A stretch of 64,000 nucleotides of DNA from Agromyces protaetiae. Its GTDB lineage: Bacteria; Actinomycetota; Actinomycetes; Actinomycetales; Microbacteriaceae. Positions 8,552 through 20,072 of the stretch are shown here, piece after piece. The first letter of the stretch is position 1. Each line of letters opens with the position of its first letter. Location of the stretch: assembly GCF_030866785.1 (NCBI RefSeq), contig NZ_CP133018.1, forward strand, positions 2,852,001 to 2,916,000, in the 5' to 3' direction. Made by a program: the position numbers and the translations under genes. The notes below the pieces were generated by a model. That model searched no databases. It was not told where the DNA came from and was given only the letters and a program-made list of their open reading frames with translations.

Positions 8552-9193
8552 GTGCGCTCGCGCCCTACCGCCCGCCGCATGACGTTCGCGATGGCGGTTG
8601 CGATCGCCGCAGCCGGTCTCGTCGGCTGCTCATCCGAGGTGCCCCCGTGGCTCGAGGGCCAGACCGAGACACCCGCGGCCACGACCGCGCCGCCGAAGAC
8701 CGCCGTCCCGGTGCAGAACGACCTCGCCGCCGGCTCGGCCACCCGCACGGTGCCGATCGGCGCGATCACCCTCACGATCGACTACTGGTCCACGCTCACG
8801 ATGGACCTCTGGACCGCGAATGCCTCGAAGCCGCTGAGCTTCTCGATCCGCGGCACGGTCACGCCCGCCGACGGCCAGAAGCTGTACCTCTCGCGCGTCA
8901 CCGCGGAGACCGTGGTGCGCGACGCCGACGGTGAGGCGCTGCCCGGCGTGGATCCGATCGTGGACCAGAGCACGGTGGCGCCCGGCTACCTGATCCTCGA
9001 CCCGTACACGTACAGCCAGACGTTCACGCTGCCACCGGTCGACCCAGAGGCGGCGAGCATCGAGGTCAGCATGCGGTACGAGCTGCTGCAGCAGTCGACC
9101 CCGACATCGGCGGACTATGCGAAACAGACCGCGGTGGACACGCTGACGATCGCGATCGCGCCGGAGCCGGCCGACGAAGGCGGGTCTCGCTAG
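8552..9193 (+). CDS. Secreted lipoprotein of unknown function
   Basis: 213 aa. Basic N-terminus, hydrophobic core and lipobox LVGC with Cys26, so membrane-anchored outside the cell. The rest is Thr/Pro-rich then beta-sheet-like, with no family recognised. Start GTG 8552 with AAAGGA upstream. It lies between the GT2 synthase and the degenerate GGDEF protein, so an accessory role in the same envelope module is plausible but unproven. Confidence 0.75.
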   Translation: MRSRPTARRMTFAMAVAIAAAGLVGCSSEVPPWLEGQTETPAATTAPPKTAVPVQNDLAAGSATRTVPIGAITLTIDYWSTLTMDLWTANASKPLSFSIRGTVTPADGQKLYLSRVTAETVVRDADGEALPGVDPIVDQSTVAPGYLILDPYTYSQTFTLPPVDPEAASIEVSMRYELLQQSTPTSADYAKQTAVDTLTIAIAPEPADEGGSR

Positions 9194-9200
9194 CGACAGA

Positions 9201-10355
9201 TCAGTCGGCGAGCACCACCGCGTCGCCGCCGCGCTCCCGGGCGGTCGCGGCCGCGTCGAACGCCGCGGCCACGAGCGCGTCATAGCCGTACCCGTGGGCG
9301 TCGGTGCCGGCGAGGCCGATACTCGCCGAGATACGCAGTCCCATCGCCTGCTCGATCGGCCGGTCACGGAGCCCCGACTGGATCGCGAGGCCGTTGCGCC
9401 GGGCCTCCTCCATACGGCTGTACGGTGCGACGACGAGCAGCTCGCCCGGGCCCACGGCGCCGATCGCCGCATTCGGCGTGCTGTAGCGGCGCACGCCGGC
9501 CGTGAACTGGGCGATGAGCTCGGTTCCCGTGGACCGGCCGAACGCGGTGTCGATGGATTCGCGCTCGTCGAGGCATACGCTCGCGACCACGAGCTGCTCG
9601 TCGTGGAAGTTCGCCCGCTCCAGCCAGTCCCCGACCACGGCACGGAACGCGGGCTCGGCGAGCACACCGTCGGCGGTGTACGCGCCGGTCGCGGCCGGGC
9701 GCTCCCCCACGCGCGGCACGCGCTCGGACTGCAGGATGACCATGCTCACGACCGTCACGATGACGAGCGCGATGATCACGAACGCCGACGCCTCGGTGCC
9801 CAGGAAGACCTGGAACACCATGCTGTCGGGCCCCGAGACGACGAAGACCCCGAACCGGGCCGCGTAGAAGAGCGCGACGACGACGAACATCGCGGTCAGC
9901 CCGCGCGCCGTCCAGTTCAGTCGCATCGGTGCACGCATCGACTCGATGGCGCCCATCACCGCGAAGCCGGCCACGAGCGCGAACATGAGCGGGCCACCGG
10001 CCCACGCACCCCCGTTCGGCCCCTCGGCGAGCACGGCGACCGCCGCCGCACCCGAGCCCACGATCGAGATCCAGGCGCGATCCCGGCGTCCGTTGTAGAC
10101 GCGCGCGCCCGTCCAGAGCAGAGCCACGCTGAGCACCAGTGCGGAGTTCCCGGCCGCGACCGCCCACCACCCGTCCGGGATCGCGATCCAGATCGCGTAG
10201 GAGAACGACGCCAGGATCCCGGCCATGAACGACGCCGACCAGACCCGGCCGGCCGTGTCCGGCCGTCGCAGGAACGTATCGAGGATGAACATCACCCCGG
10301 CCACGATGATGACCGCGCTCGTAGCGAGCTGGATGGAATACAGGTCGATGTTCAT
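9201..10355 (-). CDS. Seven- to eight-helix membrane protein with a degenerate GGDEF domain
   Basis: 384 aa. Residues 1-210 carry about seven hydrophobic helices (a 7TM-type sensor). Residues 230-380 look like a GGDEF domain: it has the (T/S)GTEL helix and ISASIGLA strand, but the signature GG(D/E)EF reads GPGEL (302-306). The two Gly-Gly/acidic residues that bind GTP and metal are not conserved, so it is probably not an active diguanylate cyclase; it may bind nucleotide or a partner. Its ATG overlaps the kinase stop codon (ATGA), so it is translationally coupled downstream of the histidine kinase. Confidence 0.75.
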   Translation of the reverse strand: MNIDLYSIQLATSAVIIVAGVMFILDTFLRRPDTAGRVWSASFMAGILASFSYAIWIAIPDGWWAVAAGNSALVLSVALLWTGARVYNGRRDRAWISIVGSGAAAVAVLAEGPNGGAWAGGPLMFALVAGFAVMGAIESMRAPMRLNWTARGLTAMFVVVALFYAARFGVFVVSGPDSMVFQVFLGTEASAFVIIALVIVTVVSMVILQSERVPRVGERPAATGAYTADGVLAEPAFRAVVGDWLERANFHDEQLVVASVCLDERESIDTAFGRSTGTELIAQFTAGVRRYSTPNAAIGAVGPGELLVVAPYSRMEEARRNGLAIQSGLRDRPIEQAMGLRISASIGLAGTDAHGYGYDALVAAAFDAAATARERGGDAVVLAD

Positions 10356-11992
10356 TGCGTCGTTGGCCCCTCGAGCGGCAGGGTCACGAACACCGTCGTA
10401 CCACTGCCTTCTTCACTGCTGATGTCGATGTCGCCGCCATGCCTGAGGATGAACTCGCGCGCGATACCGAGCCCGAGACCGCTGCCGTGCACCGTGCCCT
10501 GACGCACCGCGTCGGAGCGGTAGAAGCGGTCGAAGACCTTCGAGACCTCGGACTCCGGGATGCCGATGCCGGTGTCGCGCACGACGATCCATGCGGTGCC
10601 CTCGTTGGCGGTCACGCCGATCGTCACCTCACCGCCGTCGCGGTTGTACTTGATCGCGTTCGAGAGCAGGTTGTCGACGACCTGCCGGATGCGGAAGGCA
10701 TCGACGCGCGCGATCGCGCTGTCCGCGCTCGTGACGTGCACGGAGATCCCGTGGTCGTCCGAGCGCGGGCGCAGCGCCTCGACCGCGTCGCGCACGATCT
10801 CGCTGAGGTCGGTCTCCGCGAGCACCAGCGCGACCGGCTGGTCGGCCTGCTTGGCACCCTGGAGGATCGAGGACACCAGCTCGAGCATGCGCTCGCCGTT
10901 CCGCTCCATGATCTTCAGGTTGCGTCGTACGCCATCGGACAGCGTGGGGTCTTCGAGTGAGAGGTCGACGTAGCCGAGCACCGACGTCATAGGGGTCCGC
11001 AGCTCGTGCGAGACCGAGGCCACGAGGTCGTCGCGCGCCCTGACGGCACGGAGCTCCGCCGTGACATCCCTCGCGACGATCACGCTCCCGTCGGCCTCGC
11101 CCAGCTCGTCGTACAGGTTGCTCGCGGTCACCGCGACGGCACGCAGGTCGCCGCCGCCCGCTGCCGTCCACGTGATCACGTTCTCGAACTCCTCACCGGC
11201 GATCGCCCGGTTGAACGGCAGCTCGGGCCCGCTGAGCTGGGTCGCACGGTCCTCGGCGAGGAGCACGCCGTAGCGGGCCGCGTCGAGATCCGAGATGTCC
11301 AGGTCGTACAGCTTCGCGTAGGCACGGTTCATGACTGCACCGCGACCGTCACGGGTGAGTCGCACGACCCCGAACTCGACCGCGTTGAGCACCTCCGCGA
11401 GCAGCGCCTCCTGCCGTTTCGCGCGACGCAGCGCACGCTCGAGCTGCAGGGCCTGCGTACGCATGAGCGTCCGCTGCGCGCTCGCCCGCCGGCTCGTGAG
11501 CAACGAGCTCGTCGCGATGAACACGAGCGCGATCGGCAGCACGATGATGCTCGGGAGGCTCTCGGGCGTGAAGACGCGGCCGCCCATGATCTCGGAGACC
11601 CAGATGAAGGCACCGGCGAGCGCCAAGGCGAGCGTCGCGCCACGCAGACCGTAATAACTCGCGAGCCAGATCGTCGGGAACACCCAGAGCAGACCCACAC
11701 CGCTCGTCGGTTCGCCGATGCGCACGAGGCCGATCATGATGGCGTCGAGCACCGGCACGAGCATGACCGCGGCGCGCGGCAGCCGGTGCCACGGCACGAC
11801 GACCGTGACCCCCGTGACGATGAACGCACCGGTGATGCCCGCGAGCACGAGCGGCGACGTCACGAGCTCGGGAGCGAAGACCTGCAGGGTGAAGATGACG
11901 ACGACGAAGACGACGCCGAAGAGGAGCTGCGAGAGGATGACGGAGCGGTCGAACGTCACGCGCGCACGGCGCGGCTCCCCCGAGACCCCCAT
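10352..11992 (-). CDS. Membrane sensor histidine kinase with PAS domain
   Basis: 546 aa. Five or six hydrophobic helices (16-165), coiled coil (168-200), PAS-like domain (200-315), then the H-box SVSHELRTPMTSVLGY with His329, N-box LLSNAIKY, and G-boxes DTGIGIP and GSGLGLGIA. It would autophosphorylate and pass phosphate to an OmpR-type regulator; the orphan regulator at 5756-6787 is the obvious candidate. ATG 11992 follows a -10 TAGGCT by 6 nt. Coupled by a 4-bp overlap to the degenerate GGDEF gene. Confidence 0.9.
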   Translation of the reverse strand: MGVSGEPRRARVTFDRSVILSQLLFGVVFVVVIFTLQVFAPELVTSPLVLAGITGAFIVTGVTVVVPWHRLPRAAVMLVPVLDAIMIGLVRIGEPTSGVGLLWVFPTIWLASYYGLRGATLALALAGAFIWVSEIMGGRVFTPESLPSIIVLPIALVFIATSSLLTSRRASAQRTLMRTQALQLERALRRAKRQEALLAEVLNAVEFGVVRLTRDGRGAVMNRAYAKLYDLDISDLDAARYGVLLAEDRATQLSGPELPFNRAIAGEEFENVITWTAAGGGDLRAVAVTASNLYDELGEADGSVIVARDVTAELRAVRARDDLVASVSHELRTPMTSVLGYVDLSLEDPTLSDGVRRNLKIMERNGERMLELVSSILQGAKQADQPVALVLAETDLSEIVRDAVEALRPRSDDHGISVHVTSADSAIARVDAFRIRQVVDNLLSNAIKYNRDGGEVTIGVTANEGTAWIVVRDTGIGIPESEVSKVFDRFYRSDAVRQGTVHGSGLGLGIAREFILRHGGDIDISSEEGSGTTVFVTLPLEGPTTQ

Positions 11993-11998
11993 GGCTCG

Positions 11999-12004
11999 AG
12001 CCTA
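11999..12004 (-). promoter_or_regulatory. -10 box TAGGCT of the histidine kinase operon (leaderless)
   Basis: TAGGCT on the minus strand ends 6 nt before ATG 11992. Confidence 0.55.
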
Positions 12005-12058
12005 GTGGGCCGTCGCCGGTCGAGAAGCGCGGCTCGCTCCTCGACCAGCTGACTCGGA

Positions 12059-14540
<2,482 letters not shown>

Positions 14541-14709
14541 GTGGTCTCCCAGGGGGTGTGTACGCGGGGGTGTGCGCCTCGACCTTGGGCCGGCGGCGCC
14601 GGAATGTTCATCATACGGCGCGGTGTATGCGCCCCTCGCCATGTGACGCGGGTGCGCGGCGCGGTGGTGCGGGGCGTGGCACTGCAGGTCCCCCGTGGCG
14701 CGAGGGCGA

Positions 14710-14715
14710 TAGCAT
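14710..14715 (+). promoter_or_regulatory. -10 box TAGCAT (leaderless) of the 164-aa membrane protein
   Basis: TAGCAT ends 6 nt before ATG 14722, predicting a leaderless transcript. Confidence 0.55.
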
Positions 14716-14721
14716 GCCGCC

Positions 14722-15216
14722 ATGTCGGAGCTGCTGGACACCTGGAGCGAGTTCAACGTCGCGATGGTCGGTGCGACCGCGGCGCTCGCAGGTCTGCTGA
14801 TCGTCGCGATGTCGGTCAACATCAGCACGATCATGCAGTCGAAGACCATGCCCGCACGGCTCGCGGCGTCGATCGCGGCGCTCGTGCTCGCGATCGTCGT
14901 CTGCGCACTCGGATTGATCCCCGGCCAGCCGCTCGTCGTCTATGGCCTCACGATCCTGGCGGCGACGCTCGGCGCCGGCGTGTTCCAGTGGCACGTGATC
15001 AGCCTGGTGTTCCGCCAGCCCGGCGTGCCGACGAACTACCGCATCGGCCAGAGCGCGGCCGGGGTGTTCCCGATCGTGGCATTCCTGCTGGGCGGGGGGC
15101 TCGTCGTGGCCGGCCAGGGAGAGGCGGGACTCGTGGCCGCAGCAATCGGCTCGATCCTGTCGATCATCGCCGCCCTGCTCATGGCGTGGGTCGTGCTCGT
15201 CGAGCTGCTCCGCTGA
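14722..15216 (+). CDS. Small integral membrane protein, unknown
   Basis: 164 aa with four hydrophobic segments (about 18-38, 50-68, 74-92, 110-160 as two). No motif recognised; no catalytic residues or charged pore pattern seen. ATG 14722 follows a -10 directly. Divergent from lysC and convergent with the SnoaL-like gene, so not part of either operon. Confidence 0.8.
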   Translation: MSELLDTWSEFNVAMVGATAALAGLLIVAMSVNISTIMQSKTMPARLAASIAALVLAIVVCALGLIPGQPLVVYGLTILAATLGAGVFQWHVISLVFRQPGVPTNYRIGQSAAGVFPIVAFLLGGGLVVAGQGEAGLVAAAIGSILSIIAALLMAWVVLVELLR

Positions 15217-15267
15217 CGCCTCGACCCGCGTTTCCCGACGCGCAGACCACGTGGGCGTGTGGCGATG

Positions 15268-15630
15268 TCAGGTGCGCGGGCGGGTCATGTACCACTCGGT
15301 GAAGTGGGTCGCGCGACCGTCGGGGCCGAGCCGGATGACCCACAGGTTGTCGTAGTCCTTCTCGGCCGGGTACTCGGTGCGGCCGGTGATGATCACGAGC
15401 TCGGGGGTGTCGACCAGTAGTCGCCAGTCGAACGCCCACGTGCCCGCGTCGTCCTTCGACTCGAGCCACGAGGCGATGATGACGTCGCGGCCGCGCGCGG
15501 CCTCTGGATCGTCGGGCCGGTACTCGTAGACCGCGTCATCGGTGAACAGCGCACCGATGTCGGCCGGATCGTTCGTCTCCCATGCCCGCACGTACCCCGC
15601 GACCCACTCTGCCCCTGCGCTGGCTGCCAT
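15268..15630 (-). CDS. SnoaL/NTF2-like fold protein
   Basis: 120 aa. The sequence AGYVRAWETNDPADIGALFTDD and the beta-rich remainder ending HFTEWYM are typical of the SnoaL-like/NTF2 superfamily, small cone-shaped proteins that bind or isomerise small molecules. No specific substrate can be inferred. ATG 15630 chosen; stands alone. Confidence 0.8.
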   Translation of the reverse strand: MAASAGAEWVAGYVRAWETNDPADIGALFTDDAVYEYRPDDPEAARGRDVIIASWLESKDDAGTWAFDWRLLVDTPELVIITGRTEYPAEKDYDNLWVIRLGPDGRATHFTEWYMTRPRT

Positions 15631-15683
15631 GCCGCCATTCCACCGGCCCCGCCGCGCCGCCGTCAACCCCGGCCGCGCGCCTG

Positions 15684-15754
15684 CTCAGGAAGCACGCACC
15701 CGCCTCCGGCGTGCCGGGCGCCGACACGCCGACCCCACGCCAGTTCTTCCTGAG
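15684..15754. repeat. 71-bp double-palindrome element, copy 2
   Basis: Arms CTCAGGAA and TTCCTGAG (flanked CTG- and -CAAGGAA); inner cores GGCGTGCCGG (bases 25-34) and CCGACACGCC (38-47) around GCG. Confidence 0.9.
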
Positions 15755-15910
15755 CAAGGAACAGTCAGCTCTTCCCTTCCCGGGCACGGAACACGGCAAC
15801 GGCGCACGCCGCGGCCGCCCCGGTCCGACGCGGCCAGGCCCCGGGCCCGGCCTGGCCCGCGCCCCGGCCCGCGGCGACACGGCATCGAATCACCTCCGCG
15901 CCCGCGCCTG

Positions 15911-15981
15911 CTCAGGAAGAACGAACCCACCGCCGGCGCGCCGAGCGCCGACACGCCGACGCCACGCCAGTTCTTCCTGAG
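15911..15981. repeat. 71-bp double-palindrome element, copy 3
   Basis: Arms extend to GCTCAGGAAGAA/TTCTTCCTGAGC (12 bp, perfect); inner cores GGCGCGCCGA and CCGACACGCC in the same register. Forms a doublet with copy 2 (starts 227 bp apart). The bases between them and up to 16050 are GC-rich and hold no gene. Confidence 0.9.
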
Positions 15982-16053
15982 CAAGGAGAGGTTACGGGGC
16001 CGCGGTCAGTCGGAGCGGTGGACGAACCGGGAAAGCGGCGCCGCGAACCGGGA

Positions 16054-16240
16054 TGGTGGCGCCACCCCACGGGACGCCACCGCCCTGCGAGACCACGGCG
16101 CCACCCCGCGAGACCACCGCGCGCGACCACCGCGCCACCGCGCGAGACCACGGCGCCACCCCGCGAGACCACGGTGCCACCGCGCGAGAAAACCCCGGGA
16201 GACCACGGCGCCACCCCGCGACACCACGGCGCCACCGGAT
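16054..16240. repeat. ~21-bp imperfect tandem array downstream of recR
   Basis: About eight imperfect copies of GCGCCACCCCGCGAGACCACG. It occupies the rest of the 630-bp gene-free stretch between the SnoaL-like gene and the end of recR. Confidence 0.85.
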
Positions 16241-16260
16241 GCCGGCGGCGGGTGTTCTGC

Positions 16261-16857
16261 TCAGCCGACGGTGCGGCGGCCCTCGAACGCGCGGCCGAGG
16301 GTGACCTCGTCGGCGTACTCGAGGTCGCCGCCGACCGGAAGGCCGGAGGCGAGCCGGGTCACCCTGATCTCGAGCGTGGTGAGCAGTCGGCTGAGGTAGG
16401 TGGCCGTCGCCTCGCCCTCGAGGTTCGGGTCGGTCGCGATGATGACTTCGACGACGGTGCCGTCGGCGAGGCGCTGCATGAGCTGACGGATGCGCAGCTC
16501 ATCGGGGCCGATGCCGTCGATCGGGCTGATCGCGCCGCCGAGCACGTGGTAGAGGCCGCGGAACTCGCGCGTACGCTCGATCGCCACGACGTCTTTCGCC
16601 TCTTCGACCACGCAGATGAGCGTGCCGTCGCGCCGGGGATCGCGGCAGATCGCGCAGGTGTTCTCTTCGGAGACGTTGCCGCAGATCTCGCAGAACCGCA
16701 CCTTGGTGCGGACCTCGGAGAGGATCTCGGCGAGCCGGCTCACGTCGAAGTGCTCGGTCTGCACGATGTGGAACGCGATGCGCTGCGCGGACTTCGGGCC
16801 GATGCCGGGAAGCCGCCCGAGCTCGTCGATCAGCTCTTGGACGATGCCTTCGTACAC
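16261..16857 (-). CDS. recR: Recombination mediator protein RecR
   Basis: Loads RecA onto gapped DNA together with RecO. 198 aa: N-terminal helix-hairpin-helix ([16 protein letters not shown]), Cys4 zinc finger ([16 protein letters not shown]), Toprim domain ([13 protein letters not shown] ... [12 protein letters not shown]) and the Walker B-like C-terminus. GTG 16857 begins 3 nt after the dnaX stop, the conserved dnaX-recR arrangement. Confidence 0.96.
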   Translation of the reverse strand: MYEGIVQELIDELGRLPGIGPKSAQRIAFHIVQTEHFDVSRLAEILSEVRTKVRFCEICGNVSEENTCAICRDPRRDGTLICVVEEAKDVVAIERTREFRGLYHVLGGAISPIDGIGPDELRIRQLMQRLADGTVVEVIIATDPNLEGEATATYLSRLLTTLEIRVTRLASGLPVGGDLEYADEVTLGRAFEGRRTVG

Positions 16858-16860
16858 GGA

Positions 16861-19542
16861 TCAGCCACGCTCTCCGAAGCCGGGGGCTTCGATCTCTTCG
16901 AGGAAGGTCGCGCCGAGCACCTCGCGCACGACCGCCTCACCGTACCGCTGAATGCCGTCACCGCTGCGCTGCGGGATCGGCCGCGGCGTACGCCCGGCGC
17001 GCGCTGCCGGCGCTGCGGCGGCTTGGGCGGGCGGCGTCGCACGAGCGGCTGACGCGGTGACGGATGCCCCGGTGGAGGCCGTCGGCGTCGGCGCGCCCGA
17101 ACCGCCGCGGTCTGCCGGGAACTCCGGCGCGGGTTCGGGGCCGGGGTCGAACGGCGGTTCGATATCTTCTGGCGGCGCGTCGGCGTCGTTCGGCATGTCG
17201 TCGAATGCCTCGCGCCCCGGCGGTTCGGCGACCGCCGTCGCGGTTCGCGTCACCGTCGCCGGCGCAGTGCGCGCCTCGGCCGCGGACGCCTCGCCGGCCC
17301 CGTTCGCTGCCGGATCCGTCGGGATCGCGACGGTGGCCCACGAGTCGACCGGTCCGGTCGCGGTCGGTGCGGCCGCGTTCGCCGATTCGGCGTTCGCACC
17401 CTCGCCAACCGGCCCGGTGGCGCGCCCGGTGGTGACGTTCGAATCGCGGACCGGAGCGTGCGTCGGTGCGGCTTCGGCGGAGTACGCCGACGCCCCTGCC
17501 CGTGCGGGTGCCGTCGGCGGTGCCGGTTCGCGGGCGGGTTCCGGTTCGCCGGTTCGCACTGGACCGGCCGGTGACGGAGCGGTCGACGCGCCGCCGGAAC
17601 CGTTCGAACCGTGCTCGGGGCTCGGCTCGTCGCCGGGGCCGTCGCCGGGATCGCCACCCGACCCGCGGTGGCCGGGGCCCTCGGCGCGGGCGATGAACTT
17701 GACGCGGACGCCGAGCACCTCGGCGATCGAGTTGCGCAGCAGCTCGCTCACGGACTGCCCCGGGGCGCCGCCGCGGAAGCCCGCGACATCCTGCTCGCTC
17801 GGGAAGCCGAGCACGAGGATGTCGTCGTCTCGGTAGTCGCGGACCTGCGCGGTGAATGCCACCATCCACGCGCTCCGCTTCGTGCGCTGCAGCGCGGCGA
17901 GCACCTCGGGCCACGCATCGCGAACCTGCTGGAGCGTGACGGGCCCGACCGGCTTCGCGCCGGACGCCGGCTCGGCGACGGTGACCGCTTCAGCGACCGA
18001 CGGCTCGCCCGTGTGCGCACTCGTCGGCGCGCCGGACTCAGCCGGCGCGCCCTCGCCCGCACGCTGAACCGCACCGCGCTCAGCGGCACCACGCTCAGCC
18101 GCACCACGCTCAGCCGCACCGCTGCGTGCTGCGCCGGCGTCGGCGGTGTTCCACTCGACCGCGCCGGCCCCGGACGGCGTGGCCGACCGATCGCGCGCTG
18201 CGGCGGCGTCCGCGGGCACACCCGCACCCCCGGCGCCGTTCGCCCGAGCGGAGCCGGCGCCCGCCTCAGGCGCTCCGCGCCCGGCCTCGGCTCTGGCCGG
18301 CGTTGCGCGGGCCGCGGGCGCCGACCGCCCGCCCGCGTCGTCGGTGCCGCCGGCGCCCGCCCCAGGCAGGGAGCCGTCGACGCCCACGCGTCGCTCGAGT
18401 CGCTCGACGCGCGCCAGCGCGCCGCGCTCGGTCTCGTCCGAGCTCGGTACGAGCACGCGCGCAAGCATGAGCTCGAGGTGCAGCCGCGGTGAGGTCGCAC
18501 CCGTCATCTCGGTCAGAGTCTGGTTGACGAGATCGGCCACGCGCGAGAGCTCGGCCTGCCCGAACGCCTTCGCCTGCGCGGCCATGCGTGCGAGCTCGTC
18601 TTCGGGTACGCCGCGCAGCACCGCGGCCGCGGCTTCGGGCGACGACGCGGCGACCACGATGAGGTCACGGAGCCGCTCGAGCAGGTCTTCGACGAACCGT
18701 CGGGGATCCTGCCCGGTCTGCACGACACGGTCGGCCGCGGCGAACGCGCCCGCGGCGTCACCCGCGCCGATCGCGTCGACGACCTCGTCGAGCAGTGCGC
18801 CGTGCGTGTACCCGAGCAGCGCGACCGCACGCTCGTAGTCGATGGTCGATCCTTCGGAGCCGGCCATGAGCTGGTCGAGCAGCGACAGCGTGTCTCGCGG
18901 CGAGCCGCCGCCCGCCCGCACGACGAGGGCGAGCACGCCCGGCTGGACCTCGATGTGCTCCTCGTCGCACAGCTGCTGCACATACTCGAGCATCGGCGCG
19001 GGCGGAACGAGGCGGAATGGATAGTGGTGCGTGCGCGACCGGATGGTGCCGAGCACCTTGTCGGGCTCGGTCGTCGCGAAGATGAACTTCACATGCTCGG
19101 GCGGCTCTTCGACCAGCTTCAGCAGCGCGTTGAACCCCTGCGGCGTCACCATGTGCGCCTCGTCGAGGATGAAGATCTTGTAGCGATCGCGCGCGGGCGC
19201 GAACACCGCCCGCTCGCGCAGGTCACGCGCGTCGTCGACGCCGTTGTGGCTCGCCGCGTCGATCTCGACCACGTCGAGCGAGCCGCCGCCGCCGCGCGAG
19301 AGCTCGACGCAGCTCGGGCACGTGCCGCACGGGGTGTCGGTCGGCCCTTCGGCGCAGTTGAGGCAGCGCGCGAGGATGCGCGCCGAGGTCGTCTTGCCGC
19401 AGCCGCGCGGGCCGCTGAACAGATACGCGTGATTCACCCGGTCGGTGCGCAGTGCCGTCATCAGCGGCTCGGTGACCTGGGATTGACCGATCATCTCGGC
19501 GAAGTTCTCAGGCCGGTAGCGGCGATACAGGGCGGTGACCAC
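16861..19542 (-). CDS. dnaX: DNA polymerase III tau/gamma subunit with long disordered tail
   Basis: Clamp-loader ATPase. 893 aa: Walker A GPRGCGKTT (44-52), zinc cysteines CLNC...CGTCPSC (60-78), DEAHMVT Walker B, SRC-like SPRDTLSLLDQ, domain III to about 370. It then has about 130 residues of Ala/Gly/Arg-rich sequence (including an encoded ERGA repeat), a conserved tau-like block (VTLQQVRDAWPEVLAALQRTKRSAWM), and another 230 disordered residues before a conserved C-terminal end. Start GTG 19542 with a -10 TAGCAT 6 nt upstream. No frameshift signal for a gamma form was noticed. Confidence 0.95.
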   Translation of the reverse strand: MVTALYRRYRPENFAEMIGQSQVTEPLMTALRTDRVNHAYLFSGPRGCGKTTSARILARCLNCAEGPTDTPCGTCPSCVELSRGGGGSLDVVEIDAASHNGVDDARDLRERAVFAPARDRYKIFILDEAHMVTPQGFNALLKLVEEPPEHVKFIFATTEPDKVLGTIRSRTHHYPFRLVPPAPMLEYVQQLCDEEHIEVQPGVLALVVRAGGGSPRDTLSLLDQLMAGSEGSTIDYERAVALLGYTHGALLDEVVDAIGAGDAAGAFAAADRVVQTGQDPRRFVEDLLERLRDLIVVAASSPEAAAAVLRGVPEDELARMAAQAKAFGQAELSRVADLVNQTLTEMTGATSPRLHLELMLARVLVPSSDETERGALARVERLERRVGVDGSLPGAGAGGTDDAGGRSAPAARATPARAEAGRGAPEAGAGSARANGAGGAGVPADAAAARDRSATPSGAGAVEWNTADAGAARSGAAERGAAERGAAERGAVQRAGEGAPAESGAPTSAHTGEPSVAEAVTVAEPASGAKPVGPVTLQQVRDAWPEVLAALQRTKRSAWMVAFTAQVRDYRDDDILVLGFPSEQDVAGFRGGAPGQSVSELLRNSIAEVLGVRVKFIARAEGPGHRGSGGDPGDGPGDEPSPEHGSNGSGGASTAPSPAGPVRTGEPEPAREPAPPTAPARAGASAYSAEAAPTHAPVRDSNVTTGRATGPVGEGANAESANAAAPTATGPVDSWATVAIPTDPAANGAGEASAAEARTAPATVTRTATAVAEPPGREAFDDMPNDADAPPEDIEPPFDPGPEPAPEFPADRGGSGAPTPTASTGASVTASAARATPPAQAAAAPAARAGRTPRPIPQRSGDGIQRYGEAVVREVLGATFLEEIEAPGFGERG

Positions 19543-19548
19543 GCGTCA

Positions 19549-19554
19549 ATGCTA
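19549..19554 (-). promoter_or_regulatory. -10 box TAGCAT of dnaX-recR (leaderless)
   Basis: TAGCAT on the minus strand ends 6 nt before GTG 19542. Confidence 0.55.
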
Positions 19555-19658
19555 GACGCCCCCACCCACAGGATCACCCGGCAGAGGACTACCATGCGAG
19601 AACGCGACGGATGCCACGTGCCGATGCCGCGCGACGGCGCCGACGGAAGGAGGCGGCG

Positions 19659-20030
19659 ATGACCAGGTCGTTCACCCCGGAACGCATCGCCAAGTTCGAG
19701 CTCGCCCTGCTCGCCGAGCGACGCGAAGCCGAGAACCGGCTCGCCGAGCACCGCGAGGGCATGGCCGAGGTCCGGGTCGCGAGATCCGACGCGAACGCCG
19801 ACGACGAGCACGACCCCGAGGGCCCGACGATGACCCAGGAATGGTCGCAGCGCACGGCGGTGCTCGCCGACGCCGAGTCCGAGCTCGCCGAGGTGCTCCG
19901 CGCCCTCGACCGGCTCGCCGACGGCACCTACGGCGTCTGCGCGCGCTGCGGCAAACCCATCATGGTCGCCCGGCTCGAGGCCCGCCCCACCGCGACGCTC
20001 TGCATCGACTGCGCCCGCCTCGTGCGCTGA
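19659..20030 (+). CDS. DksA/TraR-type zinc-finger protein
   Basis: 123 aa. N-terminal coiled coil (ALLAERREAENRLAEHREGM), then a C4 zinc finger CARCGKP...CIDCARL at the end. The family binds RNA polymerase through the secondary channel or is simply a zinc-finger regulator. Start ATG 19659 with GGAAGGAGG 5 nt upstream. The N-terminal acidic tip of E. coli DksA is not obvious, so regulation of rRNA is not assumed. Confidence 0.85.
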   Translation: MTRSFTPERIAKFELALLAERREAENRLAEHREGMAEVRVARSDANADDEHDPEGPTMTQEWSQRTAVLADAESELAEVLRALDRLADGTYGVCARCGKPIMVARLEARPTATLCIDCARLVR

Positions 20031-20072
20031 CGCACGAGGCCGGGCCGGGGTTCGATCTGTTCCGCGAGGACG

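Noticed and set aside
9201..10355. An active diguanylate cyclase controlling the GT2 through c-di-GMP
   Set aside because: The signature reads GPGEL rather than GG(D/E)EF and the GT2 has no PilZ domain.
16861..19542. Programmed frameshift producing a gamma form of DnaX
   Set aside because: No A-rich or other slippery heptamer with a following hairpin was noticed at the domain III end.
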